Assembly: GCF_900111135.1 (NCBI RefSeq)
Contig: NZ_FOGF01000010.1
Span: 1 to 58,270 of the forward strand
Length of the DNA stretch: 58,270 nt
Direction of reading: 5' to 3'
DNA from: Granulicatella balaenopterae
GTDB taxonomy: Bacteria > Bacillota > Bacilli > Lactobacillales > Aerococcaceae
The position numbers and the translations under genes are program-made. This document shows, piece after piece, positions 37,979-47,531 of this stretch. Position 1 is the stretch's first letter; every line of letters starts with the position of its first letter. A model generated the notes under the pieces. That model made no database searches, was not told the DNA's origin, and saw only the letters and a list, made by a program, of their open reading frames with translations.

Positions 37979-38977
37979 TTATTCAGCTGATGATGATGAT
38001 TCTGCTGGAGCTTCACTATCTTCTGTTGGAGCTGATTCTGATTGGTTGTTGCTATCTTTATCAGATGAAGCATCCTTATCTTCTACTGGCATAAATTCTT
38101 TAATAGCATCTTGCAAGTCTTTATCTTCAATCTTAATGTCTGCTTTTTGCATTAAGTCTGAAAGAACGTCATGGATATATCCTGAATCTTGTAATTTACC
38201 TTGAATCATTTCATCTTCTAGTTGTGGACGAACACTTTCCAAATCACCTTTTTCAGGTTTGTCAGTTAATTTGATAATGTGGTAGCCAAATTGTGTCTTA
38301 ACTGGTTCTTGTGTTACATCACCAACATTAGCTAAGCCGTAAGCTGCTTCTGAGAATTCTGGTACCATTTCTTCACGTTTGAATGGTCCAATTGTTCCGC
38401 CGTTTACAGCACTAGCTGAATCTTCTGAGTTTTCTTTTGCTAATTCAGCAAAGTCTGCACCATCATTAATTTGTTTGATTAAGTCTTCTGCTTTTTGTTT
38501 AGCAGCAGCATCGTCTTTATCATTTTTAATTAAGATATGTTGTACAGTGATTGATGGTTCCCATGCATCATAAGCGGCTTGGATTTCTTCATCTGTAAAT
38601 GGTGTAGCTTTTTTAACAGCTTCTGTAATTAATTTATTTAAGTATACACGTTCTTTGTATTGAGCGATTGACCCCATACCACTTTGCATTAATAAACCTT
38701 CAAAAGCTTCTTGACCACCATTTTGTTCTACTTGTGCTAAGACATCTTTATCTGCTTCTTCTTTAAGTGCTTTTGTGTCATCCACATTATTTTCTAAAAC
38801 TTTCACTAAAAGCAAGCGTTGTAATGTCATTGATCCGGCATCTTGTTTTAATGCTGTATATAATTCATCTTTTGTTACTGAACCTACGTTAGATGTTGCT
38901 ACATCTTCTGAGTTTGAACAAGCTGCTAACATCATTGTTGATGCTAATGCTAGTGTTCCTACGATACGTTTTTTCAT
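37979..38977 (-). CDS. prsA: PrsA foldase lipoprotein (parvulin-type peptidyl-prolyl isomerase)
   Basis: Membrane-anchored chaperone that folds exported proteins such as penicillin-binding proteins. 332 residues. Lipobox MLAAC with the modified Cys20, an N-terminal SurA-like helical region, then a parvulin domain (about 145-245: VQHILIKND, FAELAKENSEDS, GGTIGPFKREEMVPEF, GYHIIKLTD). The last 40 residues are a Ser/Glu/Asp-rich tail, probably disordered. ATG after AGGAAGTG. Confidence 0.95.
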   Translation of the reverse strand: MKKRIVGTLALASTMMLAACSNSEDVATSNVGSVTKDELYTALKQDAGSMTLQRLLLVKVLENNVDDTKALKEEADKDVLAQVEQNGGQEAFEGLLMQSGMGSIAQYKERVYLNKLITEAVKKATPFTDEEIQAAYDAWEPSITVQHILIKNDKDDAAAKQKAEDLIKQINDGADFAELAKENSEDSASAVNGGTIGPFKREEMVPEFSEAAYGLANVGDVTQEPVKTQFGYHIIKLTDKPEKGDLESVRPQLEDEMIQGKLQDSGYIHDVLSDLMQKADIKIEDKDLQDAIKEFMPVEDKDASSDKDSNNQSESAPTEDSEAPAESSSSAE

Positions 38978-39128
38978 TTATTACACTTCCTATTCGTTAA
39001 TTTGTTTCACTGTATAAATATACCATAAGTTCTTAGTAATTCAACTATTTCCACAAAAATACAATTAAATCTTATAAAAATCTTCATCATTTTTTCGTGA
39101 AATATTCCTATTTCTAACAGTTTTTTGA

Positions 39129-40079
39129 TTATTCAGTAAAAGTTGGTTTATAAAAGCTACGATTATCCATCCCAAAAATACGTTCACTAAATTCGCCTGG
39201 TGTTGTTTTTTGTAATGCTTGCGTGATCATATTAATACTTGCATCCATTAAATCAATTTGGTGTAGGATTTCTGCTTCGAGTAAATGCGGTCTAACTGGT
39301 GAACCGTATTCTAATTTACCGTGGTGAGCTAGGACGACATGTTTTAGGGCAATGATTTCTTCACAATCTTCATCAATTTGTAATTCGATACAAGCTTTTG
39401 AAATTTCTTCTTCCATCATTACAATATGACCTAATAAATTACCTTTTAATGTGTATTCTGTTCCTACTGCTCCGGTCAATTCCATTGTTTTACCTAAATC
39501 ATGTAAGATAACCCCTGAATATAATAATGGTTTGTTTAAGACTTCATATTGATTAGCTAATGATTTGGCAATTCGTAACATCGAAACTGTATGGAAACCT
39601 AATCCCCCGGTAAAAGCATGGTGGTGGCGTTTAGCTGCTGGATATTCAAAAACTTCTTGCGAGAATTTATTTAAAATAAAACGCACAACGCGATTCATTG
39701 GTGCACTAGTAATTTCAAATAGGGTTTGATTAATTTCATCAACCATTTCTTCTTTTGTTAAGGGAGCTTGTTCCATAAATAATCCAGGTTCATTTGGCTC
39801 ACCATCACGTGCTAGTCGCATCCCTGAAATTTTCACTTGGGCATTCCCATTGTAAATCTCACGCTTCCCTGCTAAGAAAACAATACGTCCAGATTGGTAT
39901 CTTTCAATTTCTTCAGGAGTTGCTGACCAGTATTTTCCATCCATTTGTCCTGATTTATCTTGAAAGGTAAAAGCGATAAATGGTTTACCGTTTTTAGCAG
40001 TTCTGACATCTGCATTTTTAATTAATAAAAACATTTCGAAAGTTTCATCTATTGCTAGTTCATATAATTTTTTTGTCAT
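39129..40079 (-). CDS. yhaM: 3'-5' exoribonuclease YhaM
   Basis: 316 residues from ATG 40079. An N-terminal OB-fold (about 15-95, IAFTFQDKSGQMDGKYW) is followed by an HD domain (HHHAFTGGLGFHTVSML, ILHDLGKT, HVVLAHHG). YhaM trims RNA 3' ends and acts on single-stranded DNA in Firmicutes. An ATG at 40091 is possible, but GGAGG lies between the two, so 40079 is the real start. Follows yhaN by 15 bases. Confidence 0.93.
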   Translation of the reverse strand: MTKKLYELAIDETFEMFLLIKNADVRTAKNGKPFIAFTFQDKSGQMDGKYWSATPEEIERYQSGRIVFLAGKREIYNGNAQVKISGMRLARDGEPNEPGLFMEQAPLTKEEMVDEINQTLFEITSAPMNRVVRFILNKFSQEVFEYPAAKRHHHAFTGGLGFHTVSMLRIAKSLANQYEVLNKPLLYSGVILHDLGKTMELTGAVGTEYTLKGNLLGHIVMMEEEISKACIELQIDEDCEEIIALKHVVLAHHGKLEYGSPVRPHLLEAEILHQIDLMDASINMITQALQKTTPGEFSERIFGMDNRSFYKPTFTE

Positions 40080-40094
40080 AATTTCCTCCATTAG

Positions 40095-42875
40095 TTATTG
40101 TCTTGTTAGAGTGGTGATTTGTTCTTTTTTAACATATTCTGCCATATCAGTATCAAAAGTAAAATAAATGATTTGAACACTTTGACTAATTTCTTTTAAT
40201 AATTCAAGCATCACTTTTTTACGTTCTATATCAAAGTTAACAAAACCATCATCAATAATCATTGGTAGTGGCGCAAATTCTGCACTATTTTTTACAAAGG
40301 CTAAACGCATTGCCACATATAATTGATCCAAGGTTCCCCGTGATAGTTGGTCTAATGTAAAATTTTTTCCATCAAAGCGTTTTACTTTGGCTGTTGTTTT
40401 GGATAGTTGTAGTGCTTGATAGCGCTCATTTGTCAATCGTTTAAAATAAGTGGATGCATCTCGCACGACGTCTTCAAGCTTATCTTCCTTACCGGTTAAT
40501 AAGGTGCGCTCTAATATCTCTGAAGCCAAACGATTAGCTCCCCATGTCACAACTAATTCACGCATATCTTGAGTATCTTGATAAAAGCTTGCTACTTGTT
40601 CTTGATAGATACCGGATTCTTCCATTGCAGTAATTTTTTGGGCACAATTTGCTAAAGTTTCAGTTATATCCATTGTTTTTTCTTGACTAGTCTGGAAATC
40701 TTGTTGACTGATTTGTGAGGCTTGTTGTAGTTCTTCCTCATCCGCAAATTCTTGATAATCAGCGGCTAAGGAAGCGACCATTTCACGTAAGAATAATTCT
40801 TGTTTGCGTAATTCTTCTTGATTAGTTTTTTCTTGCCAAAATGCAATAAAACTATCATAATCACTTGTTTCTGTTGCTTGATAAATAGCAGTTATTCTTG
40901 TTGAAATCGTCTCTAACTCAGTTGTTAATTGACTTTTTTCTTGCGTTAATTCAGTTAATTGTTGCGCTTTTAATTCTTGCTCTTTTAACCTAAGCGATAA
41001 ACGGTGATAGCTATCTTGCATTTGTTTTAAATAATCAAATAAGTCTCTTGGCTCTTCTTTATGCCATAAAGTGACTTTTGTTAACCAATTACTTTTTGCG
41101 ACTTCTAAATCATGAATACTTGCTTTTAAAGTCGTATAATTAGTTATTAAACGTTCTAATTTTTTGACAGGATTATCCTTAATTAATGTTTCGATTGGTA
41201 AGCCGTTTTTACGATACTGCTTTTCTTCAAAGGCTTGTTTTAAAGTAGCTTCTAGGGCGATAATTTGTTCATCTAATTGGCATTGCTTTTGAGCTAAATT
41301 GGCCAATTCTTGTTCTGATACCTGCTTCATTCCTTCTGCAATACCGATTTCTGTTTCTAAGTTGGCTTGACGGTTCAATAGTTTGGTAAAACTATCTCTT
41401 TGACTATCATCAATCGTCTTAGGTTTTTGAGCCATCCATATAAATGTTGCTGCCGACATGCTTGCTGCAGCTATCAGTAACCATTTATATTGCGGTAATA
41501 AAAAGGCTAATATCATAAACGCAACGGCTAAAATAATTGGTACAAAATTTTGCTTTGGTGTACTTATAGTGATTGCTTGATTCAGATAAGACTGCATCTC
41601 TACCACATCTTTATCCGGTAATAATTGTTCTTTCATTTCAGCAATCTTTTCTTGATATTGGTCGATTTGTTCACTTACTGCTGCTCGATTAGTAACGCTA
41701 ACTAGTTTCGTTTGGGTTAAATGGTCAATTTTTTGTAAAGCATTGTGTAATTCATTTTGTTCCTCAATCGTAAAAGCAAGCGGCAATTCTTCTCCGCTTT
41801 CAATCCCTAGTTGTTGCTTTAATATCGTAATCTGTTCGGCTGCTAAGGGTAACTGCTTTTTAGCTTCTTGTAAATCATATACTAGATTAGTAATCTCTTC
41901 TTGATGATGGATAATCTCTTCTATTGATGCTTGATTCTCCATAAACCAGACTTGTTCTGCTGTTTTTTCTTGGCTAGTGGATAATTCGAAAAGTTGCTCT
42001 TCCACTTTTTTTAAACGCTCTTGTAATTGTTGTTCTTTTGCTTTGAGCGATTGATATTCATCAGCCAACCCTCCATCAAAATCTTGATAATCAGCTATCG
42101 TAATTTGTTCTTTTACCATTTGCCATTGTTGATAACTTGGCCATAAATAAACTAAATTACTTAATTGATCTTTGGTTTGTTGTAATTGTTCTAAGTGATT
42201 CTTTTCGACTGCTAGTTCTTGCATTAATTGTTGTTTTTCTAATAATAATTGTTGATACTCTTCATCTTGACTCTTACTAGCACGAACTTTTTGGGCTTCT
42301 TGGTTTAATAACTTTATCTTTTTATCTAATTCACGTGTGGATGAACTTTTAGTATACATACTATCCGCTTCTTTTTTAAATTGTTCGGATACTTCTAATA
42401 ATTGTTCACTTCCAGATAAACCAATACTTAAGAAATAACGATGTAAATCATCTGGACTAATGGTTTTAACATCTTGTAATTGCTGTAAATTAAAGGCATA
42501 TGTCTTCTCAAAATTTTCTTTTGACACATTATATAACAATTCATCCATGGTTAAATCCGTTACTTCTTCCCCATTTGGCTTAGTAATCGTTAAGGTCTGT
42601 TTTGTTTTTCCGACAGTCCGTTCAATCACTAATTCACCAAAACGTTCTGAGTCAATTGTTAATTTACCACCACTAACAGCTGATAGTTCCGACTCAAAAC
42701 TATATTTACCACTTTTACGCTTTGGAAAACCATAAAAAATCCCACTAACAACATTCATCACACTTGATTTACCAGATTCATTAGGACCGGTAAATACTTG
42801 TAATTCTTGGTGAATATCAAATGTTTTTTGGAACCATTTTCCATAACTTACTATCTCAAGCTTTTTAATCTTCAT
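40095..42875 (-). CDS. yhaN: YhaN, SbcC/Rad50-like ATPase
   Basis: 926 residues. N-terminal Walker A GPNESGKSS (about 30-40), long coiled coils (about 170-430 and 480-760) and a C-terminal ABC signature LSRGTLDQLYVAMRLAFV with Walker B LPMIIDDGFVNFD. Between the coils (about 437-475) are two strongly hydrophobic segments, as in YhaN, which suggests membrane attachment. Works with the nuclease YhaO encoded just upstream, by analogy with SbcC and SbcD, in DNA end processing. ATG is 4 bases after yhaO. Confidence 0.88.
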   Translation of the reverse strand: MKIKKLEIVSYGKWFQKTFDIHQELQVFTGPNESGKSSVMNVVSGIFYGFPKRKSGKYSFESELSAVSGGKLTIDSERFGELVIERTVGKTKQTLTITKPNGEEVTDLTMDELLYNVSKENFEKTYAFNLQQLQDVKTISPDDLHRYFLSIGLSGSEQLLEVSEQFKKEADSMYTKSSSTRELDKKIKLLNQEAQKVRASKSQDEEYQQLLLEKQQLMQELAVEKNHLEQLQQTKDQLSNLVYLWPSYQQWQMVKEQITIADYQDFDGGLADEYQSLKAKEQQLQERLKKVEEQLFELSTSQEKTAEQVWFMENQASIEEIIHHQEEITNLVYDLQEAKKQLPLAAEQITILKQQLGIESGEELPLAFTIEEQNELHNALQKIDHLTQTKLVSVTNRAAVSEQIDQYQEKIAEMKEQLLPDKDVVEMQSYLNQAITISTPKQNFVPIILAVAFMILAFLLPQYKWLLIAAASMSAATFIWMAQKPKTIDDSQRDSFTKLLNRQANLETEIGIAEGMKQVSEQELANLAQKQCQLDEQIIALEATLKQAFEEKQYRKNGLPIETLIKDNPVKKLERLITNYTTLKASIHDLEVAKSNWLTKVTLWHKEEPRDLFDYLKQMQDSYHRLSLRLKEQELKAQQLTELTQEKSQLTTELETISTRITAIYQATETSDYDSFIAFWQEKTNQEELRKQELFLREMVASLAADYQEFADEEELQQASQISQQDFQTSQEKTMDITETLANCAQKITAMEESGIYQEQVASFYQDTQDMRELVVTWGANRLASEILERTLLTGKEDKLEDVVRDASTYFKRLTNERYQALQLSKTTAKVKRFDGKNFTLDQLSRGTLDQLYVAMRLAFVKNSAEFAPLPMIIDDGFVNFDIERKKVMLELLKEISQSVQIIYFTFDTDMAEYVKKEQITTLTRQ

Positions 42876-42879
42876 CTAC

Positions 42880-44118
42880 CTAATCCCCCTTTCCAGTAAA
42901 CTCTTGTTGAATCAATACTTTTGCTTGCATCATAATATCATCCATTAATTCTTGTTGATTGCGCCAATCTGAAAATTCTTGCGTAAACTTAGCCTGCATA
43001 AATAAATCATCTAATGCTTTTTGGTAATGCTCTTTCTGGCTAAAATATGCTAAACTATCTTCAAAGCTTTGTTCAAGGCTCTCTTGTTTGGGCCATAATT
43101 TCTTGGCTGTTAAGGGTAATAAGCGAACTTTATAGATGTAGTGTTGACCTAAAACATTGCGTAACTGTGGAGTAATTGCCTCAATAAAATCAGATTCCGC
43201 CATACTTTTTAAGACATTCTGCTCAACAAGATGATAATCTTTTATCGTTAAGGAAATTAATTGTATATCCTTCTTACCTATTAATGCATTTTGTAAGGCT
43301 TCTGCCATTGTATGAAGTACATCATCCAAAGTAACTTGTTCTTTTAAAGAACAAGTTACTTCCATCCACTCAATACTACTTGTTTTAAAAAATTCTAATT
43401 CTGGTGCTTGTTCTTTCCTTAAAGTCACCAAATAAGCACCTTTTTCACCTAATTCACTTCGTTTAAATCCTTGTGTATTACCCGAATAGACAATCGGTGG
43501 TGTTTGGCTTAGCACTTGACGCTTATGAATGTGACCTAATGCCCAGTAATCATAATTTTTTTCTTGCATCTCACGAATACTAAACGGCGCATAATGACCC
43601 GTATCAGCCGTTGAACCATCATAATAGCCATGATACATCCCAATATGATAATCGGCTTCTGGATTACGAGTAGGGAATTGTTCGACCATGCGTTCCATTA
43701 CCCAACGAGTTGGATAGCTAAAACCAGTTATTGTCACTACTTCACCTTTTGAGGTTGTGTGAGTGATTGATGCTACTTTTTTATCATATAAATACACATT
43801 TTGGGGTAATTGTAGTTGGAAACTTTGCTCAAAGTCATGATTCCCTTGACTAAGATAGACTGGAATCCCTGCTTCTTCTAATCGGCTAAATTGCTGATTC
43901 ACAAAGACTAATTCTTTAATATGTTGCTGACTGGAATCATATAAATCCCCCGCAATAATCACAAAATCAACCTGCTCGTTAATAGCGGTTGTGATGACCG
44001 TCTCAAATGCCTCGTAACTAGCTTCCATAGCTTTCTTGGCCATTTGCTTATTCTTAGTTCCTAAGCCTACAAATGGCGTGCCTAAGTGATTATCCGCTGT
44101 ATGGATAAATCTAACCAT
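42880..44118 (-). CDS. yhaO: YhaO, SbcD-like metallophosphoesterase nuclease
   Basis: 412 residues. Calcineurin-like metal-binding motifs are complete: FIHTADNHLG, IIAGDLYDSS, LSQGNHDFE, GMYHGYYDG and ALGHIHKRQ. It is the catalytic partner of YhaN. The ATG at 44118 is chosen because AGAGGTG lies 6 bases upstream; a GTG three codons earlier overlaps that site. Head of the yhaO-yhaN-yhaM operon. Confidence 0.92.
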   Translation of the reverse strand: MVRFIHTADNHLGTPFVGLGTKNKQMAKKAMEASYEAFETVITTAINEQVDFVIIAGDLYDSSQQHIKELVFVNQQFSRLEEAGIPVYLSQGNHDFEQSFQLQLPQNVYLYDKKVASITHTTSKGEVVTITGFSYPTRWVMERMVEQFPTRNPEADYHIGMYHGYYDGSTADTGHYAPFSIREMQEKNYDYWALGHIHKRQVLSQTPPIVYSGNTQGFKRSELGEKGAYLVTLRKEQAPELEFFKTSSIEWMEVTCSLKEQVTLDDVLHTMAEALQNALIGKKDIQLISLTIKDYHLVEQNVLKSMAESDFIEAITPQLRNVLGQHYIYKVRLLPLTAKKLWPKQESLEQSFEDSLAYFSQKEHYQKALDDLFMQAKFTQEFSDWRNQQELMDDIMMQAKVLIQQEFTGKGD

Positions 44119-44135
44119 GTTCTTCACCTCTTCTC

Positions 44136-44176
44136 AAAAAAATAAGGAGCCCATGCACTAGGGCACACGCTCCTTA
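44136..44176 (-). terminator. Terminator between yheA and yhaO
   Basis: TAAGGAGC / GCTCCTTA with an 18-base loop, followed by seven T on the minus strand. It separates the yheA gene from the yhaO operon, although read-through is possible. Confidence 0.8.
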
Positions 44177-44195
44177 CTTAACTATCTCATTCACT

Positions 44196-44537
44196 TTATT
44201 TTTGTGCATACATTTCTTGTAATGGTTTAGTAATAATTTGATTAATTTCTTGAACAACCATATTTAACATTTGTTCTGCAGTCATTAACTCTTTCACTAA
44301 TTCGTTTTCACTAGCACGTTGACCTAAGCCTTGTGCATGAGCGATATCTTCTTCAGTAATTTCTTGGCCACTCATTTGTTTTTGTTGTAATACGACATTG
44401 ATTTGACGGAATTCGTCTAATAATGCTTTTGCTTCTTCATCAGCTTCAATATTCGCCAAGCATTCTGTCACTTTTTTGTATTGATCTAACTCACGTAGTT
44501 CACGTTCTAATTGGTTTGCTGTATCATAAATATTCAT
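44196..44537 (-). CDS. YlbF/YmcA-family protein (YheA-like)
   Basis: 113 residues, almost entirely helical: NIYDTANQLERELRELDQYK, then EEAKALLDEFRQINVVLQQK and MTAEQMLNMVVQEINQII. The length and the YDTANQLE start match YheA of the YlbF/YmcA family. Family members are part of an RNA-decay regulatory complex with RNase Y in Bacillus, but YheA itself has no defined role. Located between the PBP and yhaO, as in related genomes. ATG after AGGAGCG. Confidence 0.88.
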   Translation of the reverse strand: MNIYDTANQLERELRELDQYKKVTECLANIEADEEAKALLDEFRQINVVLQQKQMSGQEITEEDIAHAQGLGQRASENELVKELMTAEQMLNMVVQEINQIITKPLQEMYAQK

Positions 44538-44606
44538 TCTATCGCTCCTAACAATTATTTTTTACACTTATTATATTACCATATTTTAAGCTTATTAGCT
44601 ATGTTA

Positions 44607-46712
44607 TTATTGAATTCCCTTTAAGAAACCTTTTCCCCAATCTTTCACATCTTGCCATAATTGTTGCCCTTTTTCTCCTAATTCCTCAAGAGCCTTATCA
44701 AGATGCTGTTGTAATTCTGGAGTTTTCTCATTGGATGCTGCTTTTACTGTAAAATCAGTTCCCGGAGTATTCGGTAAAAGATTATTCATCTCAGTTTGGA
44801 ATAATGGCCCAATCCCTTCACGACTACTTGCATTTAATAAATGACTACTTGGATCATCAAAGCCCATCCAAGTTGCAACAACGACATCTGGTGTATACCC
44901 AACCATCCATTGATTACGAGAACCATCTTCACCATTCACACTTTCTGTTGTCCCTGATTTACCAGCGATTTGATAATTATATGGCGCAATATGAGCACTA
45001 CCTCCACCTGGTGCAAAGACAGCTAATAACATTTGGGTCATCTCATTAGCGACTTTTTCAGTAGTCACACGATTAGTTTTAGGGGTTTGATTATCCACCA
45101 CAATCGCACCGGTAGCATCAACAATTTTCACCACTAGTCTTGCTTGCGCACGAATTCCTTCATTAGCAAAAGTGGTATAAGCGGAAGCAATGTCAATTGG
45201 AGCTACCCCTTGTGTTAACCCTCCTAAAGCTATTCCTAAATAATTGTCATCTGGAACAGTTTGAATACCAAATTGGTGAACTTTATCAATGCCTTTTTGT
45301 AAACCTAATTGATCTAATAACCAAACGGCTGGGGCATTCCAACTCATACTTAAAGCTTCTGTCATCGTTACCTCACCTTGATATTGGTGATTCCAGTTCT
45401 CAGGCGTATAATTATCTTTACCATATGAACGTAATTCATCTACTAATAAAGAATCTGGTGTATACCCTTCTTCTAAAGCCAACGTATAAACAGCTAATGG
45501 CTTAAAGGTTGAAGCAGGCTGTGCTTTTAATTGTGTTGCGCGGTTAAATCCTCTAAAGGTATGGTTCTCTTCAATACGTCCTCCTACTAAGCCTAATACA
45601 TTACCATTTTCTGGATTCAAGGCTATTGATCCGGCTTGTGCTTTAGTACCATCTGTTGCTTGTGGGAATAAAGAGCCATCTTTGAAAGTACGTTGCATGC
45701 TTGACTGGATTAGTTGATCCATTCCTGTATAAATTTTATAGCCTTTATTCAATAAATCATCCTCAGAAATACCATATTGAGTGGTAATTTCATTAATCAC
45801 CGCATCAAAATAATAAGGATAACGATAATTACTATCAGAAACATAATTATTCGCTAATTGAATGGGTTCATTTTCAATTGTATCAGCTTCTGATTGCGCT
45901 AATTTCTCATTATTCACCATCAATTGCAAAACTGTAGCTCGACGATTAACAGTGGCTTCCATATTATCAATCGGATTGTAATAACTTGGTGCTTTTAAGG
46001 CTCCCGCTAAAATAGCTGCCTCACTAATAGATAACTGACTAGCAGGTTTCCCAAAATAACGATTTGCTGCATTTTCAATTCCATATGCACCATTCCCAAA
46101 GTAAACATTATTTAAATACATTTCTAAAATTTCATCTTTAGTATAACGCTTTTCTAATTCAAAACTTAAAAATAATTCTTTGGCCTTTCTCATTAAATTT
46201 TGGTCTAAGGTTAAGAAGACATTTTTAGCTAATTGTTGCGTAATTGTGCTTCCTCCACCAACCGGCTTACCAAAGTGTGTCACAACACCCACTAAGGCTC
46301 TAGCTAACCCAATTGGATCAATTCCGGGATGTTTGTAAAACCTCTTATCCTCTGTTGACAGTAAGGCATTTACCATATTGGGAGAAATTTCTTCTAATGA
46401 TACAAATTTTCCTTTACTAATATTTAAATTACCAGCTAAGTCGCCATCTTTATCATAGATAAGTGTTTCTTGTTGTAAGCCAGCTTTCAATCCACTGACA
46501 TCCGTTGTTTTGGCAGTATATACAAGAAATACCGTAAAAAAACTAATCCATGTCATGATGATTGCTAATAATAATTTAGTGATGTGGTATTTGCGCCACT
46601 GTTGTAAAAATTGCGCTATCGCTTGATTATCTTTTAATCTATTATTTGGCCACTTAGGATTTTTTTCATGTCTTTTAGTTCTTGTATATGGATGATTATC
46701 ATAATCTTTCAT
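44607..46712 (-). CDS. pbp2A: Class A penicillin-binding protein (bifunctional, PBP2A-like)
   Basis: 701 residues from ATG 46712 (GGAG 6 bases upstream; a longer frame from 46742 lacks a site). Cytoplasmic basic tail, one membrane helix (about 50-72), then a GT51 glycosyltransferase (ALLSTEDKRFYKHPGID with catalytic Glu, GGSTITQQLAKN) and a transpeptidase with SxxK PASTFKPL, SxN SWN and KSGTTES. It polymerises and cross-links peptidoglycan at the outer membrane face. The neighbourhood pbp2A-yheA is shared with enterococci. Confidence 0.93.
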   Translation of the reverse strand: MKDYDNHPYTRTKRHEKNPKWPNNRLKDNQAIAQFLQQWRKYHITKLLLAIIMTWISFFTVFLVYTAKTTDVSGLKAGLQQETLIYDKDGDLAGNLNISKGKFVSLEEISPNMVNALLSTEDKRFYKHPGIDPIGLARALVGVVTHFGKPVGGGSTITQQLAKNVFLTLDQNLMRKAKELFLSFELEKRYTKDEILEMYLNNVYFGNGAYGIENAANRYFGKPASQLSISEAAILAGALKAPSYYNPIDNMEATVNRRATVLQLMVNNEKLAQSEADTIENEPIQLANNYVSDSNYRYPYYFDAVINEITTQYGISEDDLLNKGYKIYTGMDQLIQSSMQRTFKDGSLFPQATDGTKAQAGSIALNPENGNVLGLVGGRIEENHTFRGFNRATQLKAQPASTFKPLAVYTLALEEGYTPDSLLVDELRSYGKDNYTPENWNHQYQGEVTMTEALSMSWNAPAVWLLDQLGLQKGIDKVHQFGIQTVPDDNYLGIALGGLTQGVAPIDIASAYTTFANEGIRAQARLVVKIVDATGAIVVDNQTPKTNRVTTEKVANEMTQMLLAVFAPGGGSAHIAPYNYQIAGKSGTTESVNGEDGSRNQWMVGYTPDVVVATWMGFDDPSSHLLNASSREGIGPLFQTEMNNLLPNTPGTDFTVKAASNEKTPELQQHLDKALEELGEKGQQLWQDVKDWGKGFLKGIQ

Positions 46713-46822
46713 AATTTTCTCCTTTTTACTGATATCAATCATTTTTTGAGCAAAGATAATAAGTTCATTAGCTTATTACTTTACTTTTTTGTATGTTGAC
46801 TGTACCATAATTTACGTAAATA

Positions 46823-46869
46823 TGCCAAGAAATCTCTTAGGCTTTTTGCAAAACAAGATTCCTTGGCAC
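46823..46869. repeat. Imperfect 13-bp inverted repeat
   Basis: Arms TGCCAAGAAATCT and AGATTCCTTGGCA, one mismatch, about 20-base loop. No U-run on either side, so it is not a simple terminator. It lies upstream of pbp2A; a mini-transposon end, an RNA structure or a binding site are possible. Confidence 0.45.
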
Positions 46870-47110
46870 AATCCCTTCTATTTGATACAATAACTAGTAA
46901 GAAGTAATTCCTTTATTAGCACTGCTCATAATAGATAGCATTTGCTGATTAGAAAGCCTTGTCTTCCAAACAGAAAGAACATGTCCTAAAGAACAACTCT
47001 ATAAACTGTCTATAGCCGATAAGTCACCTATCTTTACTACTACGATCATCACTGTTATGAGATAGGCTCTTTACTAGAAAATCTTAATAGCTATCCAAAG
47101 CAAGCACGAC

Positions 47111-47190
47111 AAAGGTTTAGCTTCAAATGTCGTTAAAAAGGTTTAGCTTCAAATGTCGTTAAAAAGGTTTAGCTTCAAATGTCGTTAAAA
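47111..47190. repeat. Three tandem copies of a 26-bp repeat
   Basis: The unit contains GGTTTAGCTTCAAATGTCGTT followed by a run of A; the copies begin at about 47111, 47137 and 47163, with a decayed fourth start (AAAAAAGGTATT). There are no spacers, so it is not CRISPR. Function unknown. Confidence 0.8.
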
Positions 47191-47495
47191 AAGGTATTAT
47201 TTCCCTAATGTCACCCTATTCACTTTTATAGTAGGGTAAGTGCTCCCCAAAACTAATACACTTGGTATTTGGCAGATGATCTTATGTTTCATTAATCGTC
47301 ATTCATAAATAACGCAATCAGCACCGAATACTATCTTCGCGTGTCGTTCATACAAAAGCAGTAAAAATTCACCATTATTTATAAAAAAGTCTATAACATC
47401 ATCATTTTTTAATCTATTTATTAGTAAATTCATATGTGAAAAAATTCGGATATCATGCTATTATTAGTATTAAAGAACTTTTTAAATAACTGTTG

Positions 47496-47501
47496 TATAA
47501 T
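47496..47501 (+). promoter_or_regulatory. -10 box of the Crp/Fnr gene
   Basis: TATAAT on the plus strand, about 30 bases before the start codon. The -35 region (47473-47478, AAGAAC) is poor, so an activator may be needed. Confidence 0.5.
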
Positions 47502-47531
47502 TTACTTGCAGAAAGGATTTTGATTTTTATT

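Larger units (their letters stand above)
46713..47531. other. 819-base spacer between the PBP and the Crp/Fnr gene
   Basis: No complete gene. It contains a long imperfect inverted repeat (46823-46869, TGCCAAGAAATCT / AGATTCCTTGGCA), a 35-codon open stretch on the minus strand just before 46900 (SVWKTRLSNQQMLSIMSSAN) that resembles the end of a decayed gene, and a threefold 26-bp tandem repeat (47111-47190). The divergent genes on both sides would place promoters at each end. It could hold a small RNA, but no signature is certain. Confidence 0.45.

Noticed and set aside
47111-47190. Possible CRISPR array
   Set aside because: The 26-bp repeats follow each other without spacers, and no cas gene is present.
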